Below, piece by piece: positions 35,037-47,655 of a stretch of DNA of 64,000 bases; position 1 is the first letter of the stretch, and each line of letters opens with the position of its first letter. The notes under the pieces were generated by a model. It did not search any database, had not been told where the DNA came from, and was given only the letters and a program-made list of their open reading frames with translations. This DNA is from Rana temporaria (Eukaryota; Chordata; Amphibia; Anura; Ranidae): positions 99,816,157 to 99,880,156 of the forward strand of contig NC_053497.1 of assembly GCF_905171775.1 (NCBI RefSeq), read 5' to 3'. The position numbers and the translations under genes are program-made.

Positions 35037-35893
35037 GTAAGTGCATATTTGAAACAATAGTTTTTCTCCTATTCTTTTATTAGTCACTCTGAAAAGTCCT
35101 GATGCATAGAAAATTAGTACTAGAAACTGGTTTGTTGATCAACTGGATGGGGAAAGAAGAGGAATTTTGTGATGGGGTTAAACTAGTTATATAATATTAA
35201 TAGTCATGTTTGAAACAAAGGCAGAATTTCTTTAACATTATCCTAACAAAAATGTGTTTATCCATCTTGGGAAGCAAAGTCGTTTATACCATCAAAAGTA
35301 AAACAAATCTACAATGTGTTCTGTTTATAAATGCACTAGAATTATGTTTCTGGTACAAATCATGAAATTATTTTGAGGCTGTAAATACCAAAATAAAATT
35401 AAAGTTTACATATGAACAAAGTAAAATGAGCAAAAATAGCTACAGGAAGAAGAAGGTAAAGGAATTAATTTAACATAATTAGGGTTAACTGAAGGCTAAT
35501 AAGTTCATCAAATGTGTTTAAAAGAAATAATATTTATATTTCTGTTCTTGGGTCTTATCACATGCTTTGGCCATTTTAAAGGGGTTGTTGCTCTCACTTG
35601 TAGGATTTTGTATAAATATTATTGAAAAAAAACAAACAAAGGTGCTGCAAATAAGAATAAGAACACCTAAAACTCAGAGGTAGACAGGAAAAGAGCCTGG
35701 AACTGTGGCAATGTCTCTCACTTTTGAAGTATCCAAGATTAAATAAACCAAGGGAAGACTTAACCAAACAGAATCCATCTGTATTTAAAATACCACTTTA
35801 GGTGGACTGATACTTCAATTGCTGTAAAGGATAATCGCCTATAATATTGCCTACTTCAGTCTGGCTAATCGAAAAATTCTTTCTATTTTGCAG
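35037..35893 (+). other. flt1: flt1 intron 11 (857 bp, no repeats seen)
   Basis: This short intron separates two exons of Ig5. It is A+T-rich, and I see no transposon, palindrome or coding remnant in it. Confidence 0.85.
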
Positions 35894-36005
35894 GTCGTAA
35901 GCACCCTGACTGTTCTACCTTATAACAATCAGTCTGGTATCTTTTTCTGCATGGCTTCCAATAAGCTTGGCATGGATGAAAGAAGCATGCACTACATCCT
36001 TTCAG
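35894..36005 (+). CDS. flt1: flt1 exon 12: end of Ig-like domain 5
   Basis: The acceptor is TATTTTGCAG (35884-35893) and the donor is GTATTG at 36006. It starts in phase 0 and leaves one base. The translation VVSTLTVLPY...SGIFFCMASNKLG matches human MASTLVVADSRISGIYICIASNKVG, including the second Ig5 cysteine in the FxC motif. One sequon (NQS) is present. Length (112 bp) and phase are what the alignment to the human protein predicts. Intron 11 before it is the shortest in the window (857 bp), so exons 11 and 12 form a close pair between much larger introns. Confidence 0.95.
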
Positions 36006-36201
36006 GTATTGTTTTATTGCCTTTCCTCAACTACCATTTACCATTGATTAAAAAAAAAACAAGTGGTGAGTGGGTTATTAACTTGTGTTTATCAAAAGGA
36101 GGAGGAGCTGTTTCCTTCAAAAGATAAGATCCTGTGTCAGTTTTTAGTGTCCATTGTGTTCCTGTTGAAGAGTTAACCACCTTTTCTCGGTGACACCCTA
36201 A

Positions 36202-36639
36202 TGCCGCGTACACACCATCACTTTATGTGATGAAAAAAAATGACGTTTTTAAAAACGTCACTTTAATTGACTGTGTGTGGGGGAAAACGTCGTTTTATGT
36301 CTTGTAAAAAACGACCAAAAAAAAATTGAAGCATGCTTCAATTTTATGTGTCGTTTTTCAAAAGTGCACTTTTTACTTCACAGAAATTGACCGTGTGTAG
36401 CAAAAAACGTCGTTTTCTAAGACGTTTTTTCATCCACGCATGCCCAGAAGCTACTTATGAAGCAAGCTTCAATGGTAAAACGTGGTGGAACGTAACCTCA
36501 CTTTGCAAGATCATTGTGAGAAAACGATGGTGTGTAGGCAACTTCGTCTTTGAAAATTGAAGTTTCAAAAACGTCATTTTTTACTTCACAGAAAGTGTCG
36601 TTTTTTTTCATCACATAAAGTGATGGTGTGTACGGGGCA
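36202..36639. mobile_element. Harbinger-type MITE with TAA duplication, 'AAAACGTC' family
   Basis: TAA flanks both sides (36199-36201 and 36640-36642). The ends are TGCCGCGTACACACCATCAC and, inverted, GTGATGGTGTGTACGGGGCA. The interior repeats inverted ACGTTTTT/AAAAACGT blocks, so it can fold into several hairpins. Confidence 0.8.
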
Positions 36640-36754
36640 TAAGTTATAAGATATGACAAGGTTTTACTAGGACAGGAGAATAGAAATTTGTCCAACAAGG
36701 TCATGAAACTTAATCACTTTCCAAGCTTTATGCAAAACTAAACAGAATGTTTCT

Positions 36755-36865
36755 TCAGAATAACAAAAGGTAGGACTATGCAACAAAGTTTGGTAAAATC
36801 CCTGCAATGTACATTGATCACCCAAAGGGGAATATATTTCTCAACAAAGTGGAGTTACTCTTTAA
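36755..36865. mobile_element. Fragment of the 565-bp TTAA element
   Basis: It matches the right end of 16738-17302 (AGAATAACAAAAGGTAG to GTGGAGTTACTCTTTAA). The rest of the element is absent. Confidence 0.7.
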
Positions 36866-37415
36866 TGCTGGGCTTAATATTTTTTTTATCTTATTAGCTG
36901 GCAAAAACTTTTTTTTTTCATGTCAGTATATTACTGGGGATTTAAACGTGCCATAAACAACTATAAAAATAATTGTTTATTTTTTTGTTTATAATTATCT
37001 ATTTTTTCATTTAAAATTTTAAGATGGTTGAATTCAATGCAAGCAGCTAACTACACAATTAAATCACGTAGATGAGAACTGTTATACCTGCCAAATGATT
37101 TGTAATTCTATGAGTTCAGTTACACAGAAAAGTCAAATCCTTGACTTTCACTTCAATAGCAGCAAAGCTTTATCAATCACACTACTCAAACATTCCCAAA
37201 CCTGCTAATTGGACAATAAAGGAGCGTCAGCATGTTGATGAGGGCATCCTTCTGTTAGCTTGTGTCCTGTCCGTATGTATGCACTACAAAAGTGATTCTC
37301 TTTCCTACTCAAGTGTTGCTTGATGGATTAATATAGAAGATTGAAGACATATTGATACAATTTTTTTTAACAATAAATATTGTATGTGTGTTAATTATAT
37401 CTCAAGGAGTTTAGC

Positions 37416-38256
37416 TTAACCTCCCTGGCGGTATGATTATTTCAGATTTTAGGTGCTGAAAGCGGTACCATTATTTTGCATGGAAATTTGGCGTTTTACA
37501 TTGTAGGCCTGTAATTCTTAGGAATAACTCACTTAAATCTGTCCAAACAAGAGTCTAGTGGACATCCCGGGTATGATAACGTTTGAAAAACAAAATCATA
37601 AATTATAATATAATAAATAACTATAAATAATTATAACAAATAATAATGTAATTATAATAAAAATTATTTAATAATGTAATCAAAAACACTGAAATTTGCT
37701 CAGTTGCAGAATTGTCGCTGTCATTATTTTTATTGTTTGATGACGAATTTCCCCACAAATCGCTATCGCTCAATTCTGCAAGTGATTCTAATTTATTATC
37801 GCTGTTTTCTAGCTGGTCTAAAACCACTTTTGACATACAGGGACACTTTTTGGTTGCTATGGACAATCTACAGTTTGCAGGCAGAAAGAACAGTTTTTAT
37901 TATATAAAAGTGCATGCAGGACACTGGGCAGACCACTAGGGACAAAGGGTGTGTGTATTTTTTCATACAGTACTGTAATCTATAAGATTACAGTATACTG
38001 TATGTATTGTGTTTATTTACTTTTTTAAATTTGGCGCCGATCTCCGCCCCTGTGCGTCATAACGTCACAGGGAACGGAGTTCGGCGGGACACAGGCACTG
38101 TGTGAATCGAGCGAGGACACCGCTCGATCACACAGCATAGAGGCATTCCCTGCCTGTGGACACTGCGAGGCGATCCCGAGTCTGGCTCGGGGTTACCGCT
38201 TTTGGTTCTGAAATCCCACCCCAAGCCAGACTCGGGAATACCGCCAGGGGGGTTAA
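37416..38256. mobile_element. Complete 'CCTCCCTGGCGGTA' TTAA element
   Basis: TTAACCTCCCTGGCGGTA at the left is inverted at the right (TACCGCCAGGGGGGTTAA). TTAA on both sides and CC-starting termini fit a piggyBac-derived non-autonomous element. Inside are an AT-rich block with AATAAT runs and a G+C-rich right half with CGAGCG inverted pairs. The truncated relative is at 15746-16421. Confidence 0.8.
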
Positions 38257-38401
38257 AGTGAATGTCATGACAAAATAAAAAAAAACATGTATTGTGTACA
38301 TATCCATATAATACATACACATTTATCCATGTTTTATTCCATTAAAGACAGTGAAAGTACAGAAAGACCTGTTGATCTGTGAGAAATGTGCTTATCTTCT
38401 A

Positions 38402-38798
38402 CAGTGCCTTGAAAAAGTATTTGTATCCCGTGAAATTTTACACATTTTGTCATGTTACAACCAAAAACGTAAATGTATTTTAATGGGATTTTTTTTGTGA
38501 TAGACCACCACAAAGTGGCACATCATTTGTGAATTAGAAGGGAAATGATAAATGTTTTTCAAAATTCATTACAAATAAATATCTAAAAAGTGTGGCGTGC
38601 ATTTGTATATTCAGCCCCCTTTACTCTGATACCCCTAACTAAAATCTAGTGGAACCAATTGCAATCAAAAGTCATCTAATTAGTAAATAGCGTCCACCTG
38701 AGTGTAATTTAATCTCAGTAAATACATTTACATTTTTGGTTGAAACATGACAAGATCTGGAACATTTCAAGGGGTGTGAATACTTTTTCAAGGCACTA
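38402..38798. mobile_element. Short Tc1-type MITE
   Basis: The ends are CAGTGCCTTGAAAAAGTATT and, inverted, AATACTTTTTCAAGGCACT, flanked by TA. At about 400 bp it is an internally deleted Tc1/mariner derivative. No transposase sequence remains. Confidence 0.85.
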
Positions 38799-39049
38799 TA
38801 ATTTCCCATGGTGGTCTGACATACAGAATTTTTGTGGACAGAGTGTTGTCAGCCCTGCCCATTGCTTTTTGCTAAACTTCAACTCCCACTATCTTCTTAC
38901 CCATAGTATAGGGAATAATTGATCTGTAGTCCAAGATAAGAACAAGGAGGGATAAATATCAAACTGATATAACAAAATGCTTATTATAAAAAAATACTTG
39001 AAGAGAACAAGAAAGAGAAGTACATTGTTTGGGTTGATATAAACTGTAA

Positions 39050-39317
39050 GGCCTCGTACACACGACCAAGAAACTCGACGAGCGAAACACATTGTTTTGC
39101 TCGTCGAGTTCCTTGTGAAGCCGTCGAGAAACTCGACAAGCCAATTTTCTCCATTCTCGTCAAGGAAATAGAGAACATGCTTTCTTTTTGGCTTGTCGAG
39201 TTTCTCGACAGTTTTCTCAACGAAAATGTACACAAGGCCGGTTTCCTCGGCAAAAAAATATCTCCCACAAGTTTCCTGCTGGTTTTTGCCGAGAAACTCG
39301 GTCGTGTGTAAGAGGCC
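39050..39317. mobile_element. Harbinger-type MITE, short copy
   Basis: TAA (39047-39049) and TTA (39318-39320) flank GGCCTCGTACACACGACC and its inverted end. It is closely related to 40268-40521 and 46924-47170 ('cttgtcgagtttctcgacag' core). A hAT element is inserted right at its right boundary. Confidence 0.8.
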
Positions 39318-39320
39318 TTA

Positions 39321-39630
39321 CAGGGCCGATCCTGGGGTCACAGGCGCCTGGGTGCAGAAATATTTCTGGCGCCCCCACATGGGCGTCGTCATGTTACTAA
39401 CTCATCCCCTTTACGAATGTTTCTATGGCAACGACTCAACCACAGAGATGCTCCCCCATGAAGTCTTCATTAACCTGGGATCCTTACATGATCTCTTAAC
39501 AATAAACAAAATACAGGAAGAGGACACAGAGAGGGCTTCTGTGAGAGAGTCTGTTAGATGTTTGGTGCCCCCACCTCTGCAGGCGCCTGGGTGCAATGCA
39601 CCCTGTGCACCCTGCCTAGGATCGGCCCTG
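39321..39630. mobile_element. 310-bp hAT element with perfect 8-bp TSD
   Basis: AGGCCTTA at 39313-39320 is repeated at 39631-39638. The ends CAGGGCCGATCCTGGGG and, inverted, CAGGGCCGATCCTAGGC match. An inner inverted pair is GGCGCCTGGGTGCA. The duplicated target is the last bases of the MITE at 39050-39317, so the hAT inserted after the MITE. Confidence 0.85.
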
Positions 39631-40267
39631 AGGCCTTAGATACATAGATGGATAGATAGTAAATGACAACTATTTGCATCAAGTGTATTAACTGCTAGTA
39701 ATACAATTATTTGGATGATTATTAAAAAACAAGTTAATTATTTTTCCTCAGACAAAATACAGGGGTATTTAAACTAAAACTCTAAATGCAGAGTTTAGTT
39801 TACTTTGGATAGGATTGCACCTTATGTCTGCAGTTTTGCTGATCCATGTTATTACCCTTCTTATGTATACAGTCCAACCTTAAATGCTGTAATGAATAAC
39901 ACGTTTTCTCCTTTGGTTTCCAAATAACCAGACATTTCTGTTCTTCTGTCTTATTTCACAACAGCAACTCCGATATATTTCACTTTTATGGCTTGTAGTG
40001 AGTAATCCTTTTAAACAGACAGGTTAAATTATCCTTTTTAATGTCCCTGTGTTCATTGGATAGCTAGGAGTCTGCCTGTGTTCTGTAGGATTCTCCTTGC
40101 AGCTGTTTACTGATTTAATTGTCTCACATAAATATGTACAGTATATATTTACACAGTTGACCAGTATGAACATGTATTGCAAATTACTGTATGGTAACTA
40201 AGAATCCCCATTCTATAATAAAGAGTTTTCTATAGAAAAGGGTTAATTAGTGGCAACACCTCCTTAA

Positions 40268-40521
40268 GCCTCGTACACACGACGGGCGAAACACATCATT
40301 TTCCTCGTCGAGTTCCTTGTTACGCTGTCGAGGAACTCGACAAGGCAAGTTTCTCCATTCTCGTCGAGGAAAAAGAAGACATGCTCTCTTTTTGGCTCGA
40401 CGGGATCCTCGACAGTTTCCTCGTCGAAAAATATATACACGACCGGTTTCCTCTGCAAAAAAAAATCCCAGCAAGTTTCTTGCTGGTTTTTGCCGAGAAA
40501 CTCGGTTGTGTGTACGAGGCC
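40268..40521. mobile_element. Harbinger-type MITE, short copy
   Basis: The flanks are TAA and TTA. The left end lacks the first G of the family (GCCTCGTACACACGACGG). The right end is TGTGTACGAGGC. The core matches 39050-39317 and 46924-47170. Confidence 0.8.
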
Positions 40522-40700
40522 TTAGTATCTCTTGTGTTGTATATATGAAGCAATTTAAGATCTGGACACTCGTGTCTCCATTTCTACTGCATGATGTTGG
40601 TTGGTAACTAGAGGGCAGGGATGCCTGAAGCTGCTATATTACTGGTTATGCATTTATGCTTAGTGTATGCATTCAACTGATGGCTTTTAACCCTCTAAAC

Positions 40701-41486
40701 CAGTGGTTCTCAACCTTTCTAGTGCCGAGACCCCTTGATAAAATTTCCCAAGTTGTGGTGACCCCTAACAATAAAATTATTTTCATAGCGTGGGTTGTCA
40801 GCACCCAAGGCAAGGCAAGTAATTTGCACCCCTAACGGACTTTTAGCGCCCCCTGAGTCCCTTCCACTCCACATTTTAGGATGTACCACACTCTTTGTTC
40901 TCCTTTCTTTGCCTTTTATCTCTCTCTATCCTAATTTCTTGCTTTTTCCCCCATCCCTCTTTCTAGCCATCTTTCTTGTTCTTTCTCTCCCCTTTTCTTT
41001 GTTCCTCCCCCTCTATTCTCTATTTTTATTCTTTCTCTTATTCCTTGTTGAGGGGGTGGGGGGAATGGGAAGAGTAGCAGTGCTGGGGGAGTCCTGATCA
41101 TCCCATTTAGGTGTTCTTGATCAAATCTGCTGATCTGAGAACTGTAGTGGGGACTTTTAATGGCAAATATAATCACAGGCAATGTTACTCACTGTGTCTC
41201 TGGCTTTGTGGTGTCTCGCAGCAGTGACCCCTATGCTGAAATCAGGAGATAGGGTTTCCTCCAGCCCCTCCCACTTCACATTCCTCACCAGTCAGCTGAC
41301 CTCTAGTCTCCGCCCCATCCATGCCGTGAACTGGGCAGCTGCAAATAGGCTTAGTGGGCGGCCGTGATAAGGCTGCGAGAGTGGTGCGCGCTTCAGGAAC
41401 AGCTTCAGGAACAGCTTCAGGAACAGCCCTGGCAAATCGTAATTCGACCCCCGAGGGAGTCCCGACCCCCAGGTTGAGAACCACTG
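40701..41486. mobile_element. 786-bp hAT element with perfect 8-bp TSD
   Basis: CTCTAAAC flanks both sides exactly (40693-40700 and 41487-41494). The ends are CAGTGGTTCTCAACCT and, inverted, GGTTGAGAACCACTG, followed inward by CCGAGACCCC-like blocks. There is a pyrimidine-rich stretch at 40880-41050 and a triple AGCTTCAGGAAC repeat near 41398-41425. No transposase is seen. Confidence 0.85.
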
Positions 41487-44342
41487 CTCTAAACCCTGCT
41501 GGTGCGAGGCTAAGGGGTTAAAAAAGGGCAGCGAAGAGGCGATATAACACCTTCTCACCTCTTGTTGAAGAGCAATCCAAATGCAAAGAAATTAAAATGA
41601 AAGCTGGAATCTAATTGGTTGTCATGCACAGCTACTCCAAATTCTGTTTACCCCAATATTAGTCAATGTCCCTCACATTCTTTGTGTCTTAGTGGCGGTG
41701 GCTGAGTGACACTGAGGGGTTGATTAACTAAAGGTAAATGGACTGTCAACTGTGCAAGGAAAATTGCACTTTGCTGGGGCATTTTCCCCTGGTTTTAGTG
41801 AATGAAGTGAAGCTCTGCTGACTTCCATCATCTAATCATGTGCAAGCAAAAATACTGGTTTATTATTGTGCAAGGACTAGAAGCAGATGAGTAAGACCCC
41901 AAAAGCAGCAGATACAGGATAGAGAGGAAGAATGGAAAAGTTGGATTGTGAAAAGATGGAGGGGGAAAAAATCAGTCAATAACATGAATATGAATAATAA
42001 GCATTCCTCAGGAAAGGACCCATTCTTCAAGGCCCAACTAGGGCTTTAGCCCCATGGATTTAGTATTCATCCTTTTATGAGTGCCGTCATTTTTTGTTAA
42101 TTCACCCTTTAAATAACTGGATGTTTTTATTTTGTTTTAGGGCTTATTTACAATTGTGGTTGTAGGGGGCCAAACTGCCTGTTTGGCCCAACTGGCTCCC
42201 TTTAAAATGCAAATACAGCCAAGGGGGTTGTACACAAGCCACAGCAAAAATTATACCCTCTGTCACATTCGGCAAGCAGTTCCGCCATCAACCCATTCAA
42301 GCGAATAAAGGGCGCACTGTAACCTCCCTGAAACTGCTTGTAATGCACATGGGTGATCCACCGCGGAGCGGCAAAGGCTGACAATTTCCTATGGTGGGCT
42401 TATTTCTGCTACTTACAGGATCAATCAAAATTCTTTAATATCCAGACATCCCAAGTGTTACAAACAGACAGGAAGGGACACCTGGGATAAAGTTCAAAGG
42501 AACATTCATTTTACTGTAATGTTTTGTAGAAACTACAAATGGTAGAAATGCTAGCTGCTTAGAGATCATATTTGTTTAGACTGCCTTGCTATACCTTATT
42601 ATTAATTTCATTGTAGCTTTCACTCGACTACAGTGATCATGTGAGTCCTCAGGGACCTCGGAGTCCTCTATCTGCTGTGTAGACAGCTATAATGGTAGCT
42701 TTGGAACTAAAGTCCCACTACTTGAGAACTTTTTTGAGGATTGGAAGATTATTTAGGGATGATAAGATGGATTACTATTGAAATGTGGGAACATTTTTGA
42801 TAAATGAAGCAAAAAGAATAGCTGTCCTCAAATTCCTTAGAACATCTGGCAAGTTGAAGTGATGCCTTCACAGGAGAGACATGGAGGTTTTGATTCATGG
42901 TGACACTTAAATGATGGTAAATGAAATCAGTTTAACTTCATAGATTAAGATAAAATAGTAGGTTCTGTAGCAGCAGATCACTAGCTTTTGAAGGCAGATA
43001 TGATCTCACTTAGGTCCTGGGTATATGTGCTTTGCTGGATCGCATTAAGAGACGGGTCAGGCAAATTCTTGGAATTGTAAACATGTTAATCTTATTGACT
43101 CATTCCTGGACATTTCCATAAAGTGCAAAGCACTTGTCCAATGTGATTTTAGTTTTGTTGTATGCTTCCTTCTGAGGACAGTGAAATTCCTACCTCCTGG
43201 CCAACAATAAAGAATAGACATATCATGGTAATAGGTTCCAGGCGGCAGTAGCTATGTTGTAGTTGTCTCCATATGGTTCACAGGTACAAAGGTCGGTATG
43301 TGATTTGCACGCATCACAGATTCAGTGGCTGGGATTGCTAAGAAAAGAAATATCTAAGACATGTCAAACTAAACCTGTGTGAGTGGCAATGATATATTTT
43401 TGCTGCATGAAAATTGTTTATATACGGAAGAATAATAATCTGTGTGCAAAGTTGTGTGTCGGCCAAGTTCTTTCAGTCTAAGTCAATGTTATTATACCCT
43501 GTGGATTATCATTGTTTATCATAGATGTAAAGACAAATAATGATACAATCTTCCACATTTACTACATTATAACATTGTCTGTGTGTTTTACATTATTATA
43601 CATGTATAATAAATAATAATTGATATAGCAACAACAGTTTGCAAAGCATTTTAAAAAAAAGAAAAGGAGATTGTAAGACAGTACAGTTATAATTTCATTC
43701 AATACAAGAGGGTTTAGAGGACCCTGCTTGTGAGAGCTAATTATCTAAAAGGGAAGGGGAAATGGTACAAAAGGTAGCAACTGTGAGGGATGGGCTGATG
43801 GAGAGGCAGTGTGGGCTTCCCTGAAGAGATGAGTTTTCTTGCAGTACATGTGTTGACAAGAAACATACTGAAATGAGAAGAGAGCAGAGTGAGGAAGACA
43901 TTATCTGCTTTTCCCTTCACAGTGCAATCACAAGCTGGAATGGGTCCAGGATGACCTGAGCTGTGAGGAAGTGATTAAAATGATGTTGGCCATCAGACTG
44001 AGGACATCTAGTGGCAGAAAGAAGTACTGTGGGGGAAAATCTAGATTATTAATTATTCCAGCAAAACTCATCTTTTAATGGGCTATTCATTATTGATTGG
44101 AGTTATTTAAAGGTGCACCCCAGACAAAAGTCTCAGTTTAAATACATACTGTATATGAAAAGTGTTTTACTTGTTGAAAGATTTGTCGCCCTCTTTAGCC
44201 AGTCTTGTCATTTATGCCACCCTGCCACAATGCACTCAATCGGGTGAGTGTCACACTTATTTTTTGGTATGGTAAAACAGTATTTTACGTCACTTCTCCT
44301 CCTACAGGCTAGTGACTGAACAAAGAATCAACATTTTTACAT

Positions 44343-44648
44343 AGCTCCCAACTGTCCCTGATTTCGAGGGACTGTCCCTGATGTGTCCCTCTGTCCCTCA
44401 TTCTTCCTCACGTGTCCCTAATGTTGGTCTGATCTATATAGATGAATATAAAATGCACTTTTTATCTATCAAAATCTATTCCAAAAGCCAATATAAAGTA
44501 ATAGTAGTGGGAAAAAAAGCACTTGTGGGTTTAACCAATGTTTTTTTTTTGTACAATTTTCCTTTAGGGGGTGTGGCAGGGGTGTGTCCTATGCCTGAAT
44601 ACGTTTGCAGATAGGTGTCCCTCATTCCCATCTCAAAAGTTGGGAGGT
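44343..44648. mobile_element. MITE with AGCTCCCAACTGTCCCTGA terminus, copy 2
   Basis: It is collinear with 22467-22814 from AGCTCCCAACTGTCCCTGA to AAAGTTGGGAGGT, and about 40 bp shorter. Confidence 0.65.
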
Positions 44649-44817
44649 GTGTTATTATTACCAGTGTTTAAATAGCACAGAAGTGATCCAAAAGGCAGAA
44701 AGACATCCAGAAAGTATTAAAGTGATCTTCCTGGTGTGACTCACAAGAGTGACTGGACAGAATTACAAAGACTTTGCTAGAAAATAAACACTAGAGATAC
44801 ACATTCTTTAAAGTGAT

Positions 44818-45260
44818 ATAAAAGCTTGGTTTAAAAAAATAAAAATAAAAATAAGAAACATGTTATACTTACCTGCTGTGTGCAGTAGTTTTGCACAGAG
44901 CAGCCCAGATCCTCTCCTTTTCGGGGCTCCCCCAAAACTCCTAGCTCCTCCCCCTCAAGCAGTGCCCACAGAAAAAATCAGATTCCCTGGGGGCACTGCT
45001 GCATGCTCACTCTTGAGCCGCTGCTCTATACCATAAGATACCCAGAGCCGTGTCTTGGCCCCTTCCCCTGCTCTCTCCTCATTGGCTCACTGGCTGTGAT
45101 TGACAGCAATGGGAGCCAATAGATGGCCACTGCTGTCTCAGCTAATGAGGACAGGGAGTCCCGGGACAGCCGAGTCTCTTGTGCACATCGCTGGATCGAG
45201 AGAGCTCAGGTGGGTATTAGGGGGGCTGTAGGGGGAGTAGCACACGGAAGATTTTTTACC
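44818..45260. repeat. Probable TTAA-type repeat with antisense splice-donor motif
   Basis: It starts TTAAAGTGATATAAAAGCTT and has a G+C-rich body with inverted CACTGCTG- and ATTGGCTC-type blocks. The right end is unclear. ATACTTACCTG at 44865-44875 is a perfect 5' splice consensus on the minus strand. Confidence 0.5.
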
Positions 45261-45795
45261 TTCATGCATAGATACCTGAAAAACTTTAGATACCTGAAAA
45301 ACTTTAGTTTATGATAATATGATTGCAGACAAAACATTTCTGTGATTTATAAGGTTGTCTACCTTAGTGCATGTCTAATATTTTGGCTTGATTGTTGTCT
45401 TTTATTCTGGATTATACTTGCGCAATTGCCTGACTCTTGGCTTCCCGTTTTAAGGTAAAAACCACAATTATTTTATTGTGTGAACAGTTCACCACAGAAC
45501 ACCTCGACATGTAAAAGGAAAAGTGCAGCATGGGTTCAGAACCCTATAATCTATGTACAACCACAATGTTTACTTGCTATTCCGTAAGGCAAGGAAAGGC
45601 TTCCTCAGTGCATTTTCTGCACCATTTGAACTTCCCATCTCATTGGATAACATCTAATTTTAACACATGCTGAGATGAACCCTCGCTCAATTAGCAACAC
45701 CCTTCACGTACAGTTTATTGCTCAAAATTATGTACATTCCTGAAAGAGATATTATTTGTGCAGATAATATACTAATTGTGTATTTTTTCTTGCAG

Positions 45796-46086
45796 AGGTG
45801 AAGACAGGAGTGATGACAGAAGAAAAGGAATCTGTTTTAGAAGGGAGCGATGTTACACTTGTCTGCAAAGCAGAAAAATATCTGTTTTCAAACTTGGTAT
45901 GGTGGTATCCTTCCGAAGAAGCAGTGCCTTCCGTCCTCACCGAAAACCACCTCAGAGAACACACCACCTTTTTTTCATTTACTATTAAAAATGTGACAAA
46001 AGAGCAGGCTGGAATATATAACTGTTCAGCAGAGAATCGATACACCAAGGAGGTGTTGCAACGCTCAACTCAACTCATAGTCCAAG
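45796..46086 (+). CDS. flt1: flt1 exon 13: complete Ig-like domain 6, last exon shared with soluble FLT1
   Basis: The exon follows the acceptor TTTTTTCTTGCAG and has two bases in, 96 full codons and one base out. The Ig6 cysteines are in LVCKAEK and YNCSAEN, with the tryptophan core in LVWWYP. Sequons include NVT and NCS. In mammals this is the exon after which intron retention makes secreted sFLT1, a VEGF trap. Here the donor AG|GTGGGT departs from consensus at +3, and reading through it adds only two glycines before a TAA at 46092-46094. The domain appears a few residues shorter than the human one, in the loop after the core tryptophan. Confidence 0.95.
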
Positions 46087-46338
46087 GTGGGTAATAGTTT
46101 TGCTATAATTATATAGAAATGTGATTTAATTCTACATACAAAGTGATGGATACAGTACAGTGCAGGCAGGGGTAAGTAGAGTACATATGTATACATATAC
46201 AGTATCTATCGATCTGTCTATATATAATATATTATTATATATATGCACTCACCGGCTACTTTATTAGGTACACCTTGCTAGTACTGGATTGGACCCACTT
46301 TTGTCTTCAGAACTGCCTTATTTCTTTGTGGCATAAAT

Positions 46339-46650
46339 TCAACAAGGTTTTGAAAACATTCCTTTAGAGATTTTGGTCAATATTGACATGATCGCATCAT
46401 GCAGTTGCTGCAGATTTGTTGGCTGTGCATCCATGATGCGAATCTCCCGTTCCAGCACAACCCAAAGGTGCTCTATTGGATTGAGATCTGGTGACTGTGG
46501 AGGCCATTGGAGTACAGTGACCTCATTGTCATGTTCAAGAAACCAGTTTGAGATGTTTTGAGCTTTGTGACATGGTGGATTACCCTGCTGGAAGTAGCCA
46601 TCAGAAGATGGGTACACTCTAGTCAAAGGGATAGACATCGTCAGCAACAA
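46339..46650 (-). pseudogene. Tc1-type transposase C-terminal remnant
   Basis: The translation contains YFQQGNPPCHKA, then NWFLEHDNEV and LQWPPQSPDLNPIEHLW, the last two-thirds of the DDE core and tail of a Tc1-type transposase. The Glu of NPIEHLW is kept. The second catalytic Asp, expected in the FQQDN motif, is Gly here. The upstream half is degraded and split by the MITE, so it cannot encode an active enzyme. Confidence 0.85.
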
Positions 46651-46923
46651 TACTCAGGTAGGCTGTGGCATTTAAACGATGCTCAATTGGTACTGAGGGG
46701 CCCAAAGTATGTCAAGAAACTATCCCCCACACCATTACACCACCATCACCAGCCTGAACCATTGATACAAGGCAGGATGGATCCATGCTTGACGTTGTTT
46801 ACACCAAATTCTGACCCTACCATCTGAATGTTGCAGCTAAAATCAAGACTCATTAGACCGGGCAATGTTTTTCCAATCTTCTATTGTCTAATTTTGGTGA
46901 ACCCTTCGCGAATTGTAGCCTCA

Positions 46924-47170
46924 GGCCTTGTACGCACGACCGAGAAACTCGACGGGTGAAACACATCGTGTTGCTCGTCGAGTTCCTTGTGAAGCCGTCG
47001 AGAAACTCCACAAGCCAATTTTCTCGATTCCCGTCAAGGAAATAGAGAACGTGCTCTCTTTTTGGCTCGTCGAGTTTCTCGACAGTTTCCTCGACAAAAA
47101 TGTACACACAACCGGTTTCCTCGGCAAAAAAATATCTCCCAGCAAGTTTCTTACTGGTGTGTACGAGGCC
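46924..47170. mobile_element. Harbinger-type MITE inside the intron-13 Tc1
   Basis: TCA flanks both sides exactly (46921-46923 and 47171-47173). The ends are GGCCTTGTACGCACGACCG and GTGTGTACGAGGCC. The right arm is shortened by about 25 bp relative to sister copies. It inserted after the Tc1. Confidence 0.85.
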
Positions 47171-47655
47171 TCAGTTTCCTGATGTGGTCTTCTGCTGCTG
47201 CAGCCCATCTGCTTCAAGGTTCAATGTGTTGTGCATTCAGAGATGGTGTTCTGGTTGTAACGGTTATTTGAGTTACTGTGTGCCTTTCTATCATCATGAA
47301 CTAGTCTAGTAGTCTGCCCATTCTTCTCTGACCTCTGATCAGCATTTTCGTCCACACAACTGCCATTCACTGGATATTTTCTCTTTTTGGACCATTTATT
47401 GAAAAAAATAGAGATTGTTTTGCATGAAAATCCCAGTAGATCAGCAGGTTTTAAATACTCAGACCAGCTGGTCTGACACCAACAACCATGCCACATTCAA
47501 AGTCACTTAAATCCTTTTTCTTTCCCATTCTGATGCTCGTTTTGAACTTCAGGAAGTCATCTTCACCACATCTAGATGCCTGACTGCATTGAGTTGCTGC
47601 CATGTGATTGGCTGATTAGAAATTTCTGTTACCAAACAATTGAACAGGTGTGCCT

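Larger units (their letters stand above)
36006..45795 (+). other. flt1: flt1 intron 12 (9.8 kb)
   Basis: The first half is dense with MITEs and hAT elements, listed separately. The 41490-44340 stretch has no element I can delimit, apart from a half-copy of a 'ggttgattaactaaag' type repeat near 41730-41870. Confidence 0.85.
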
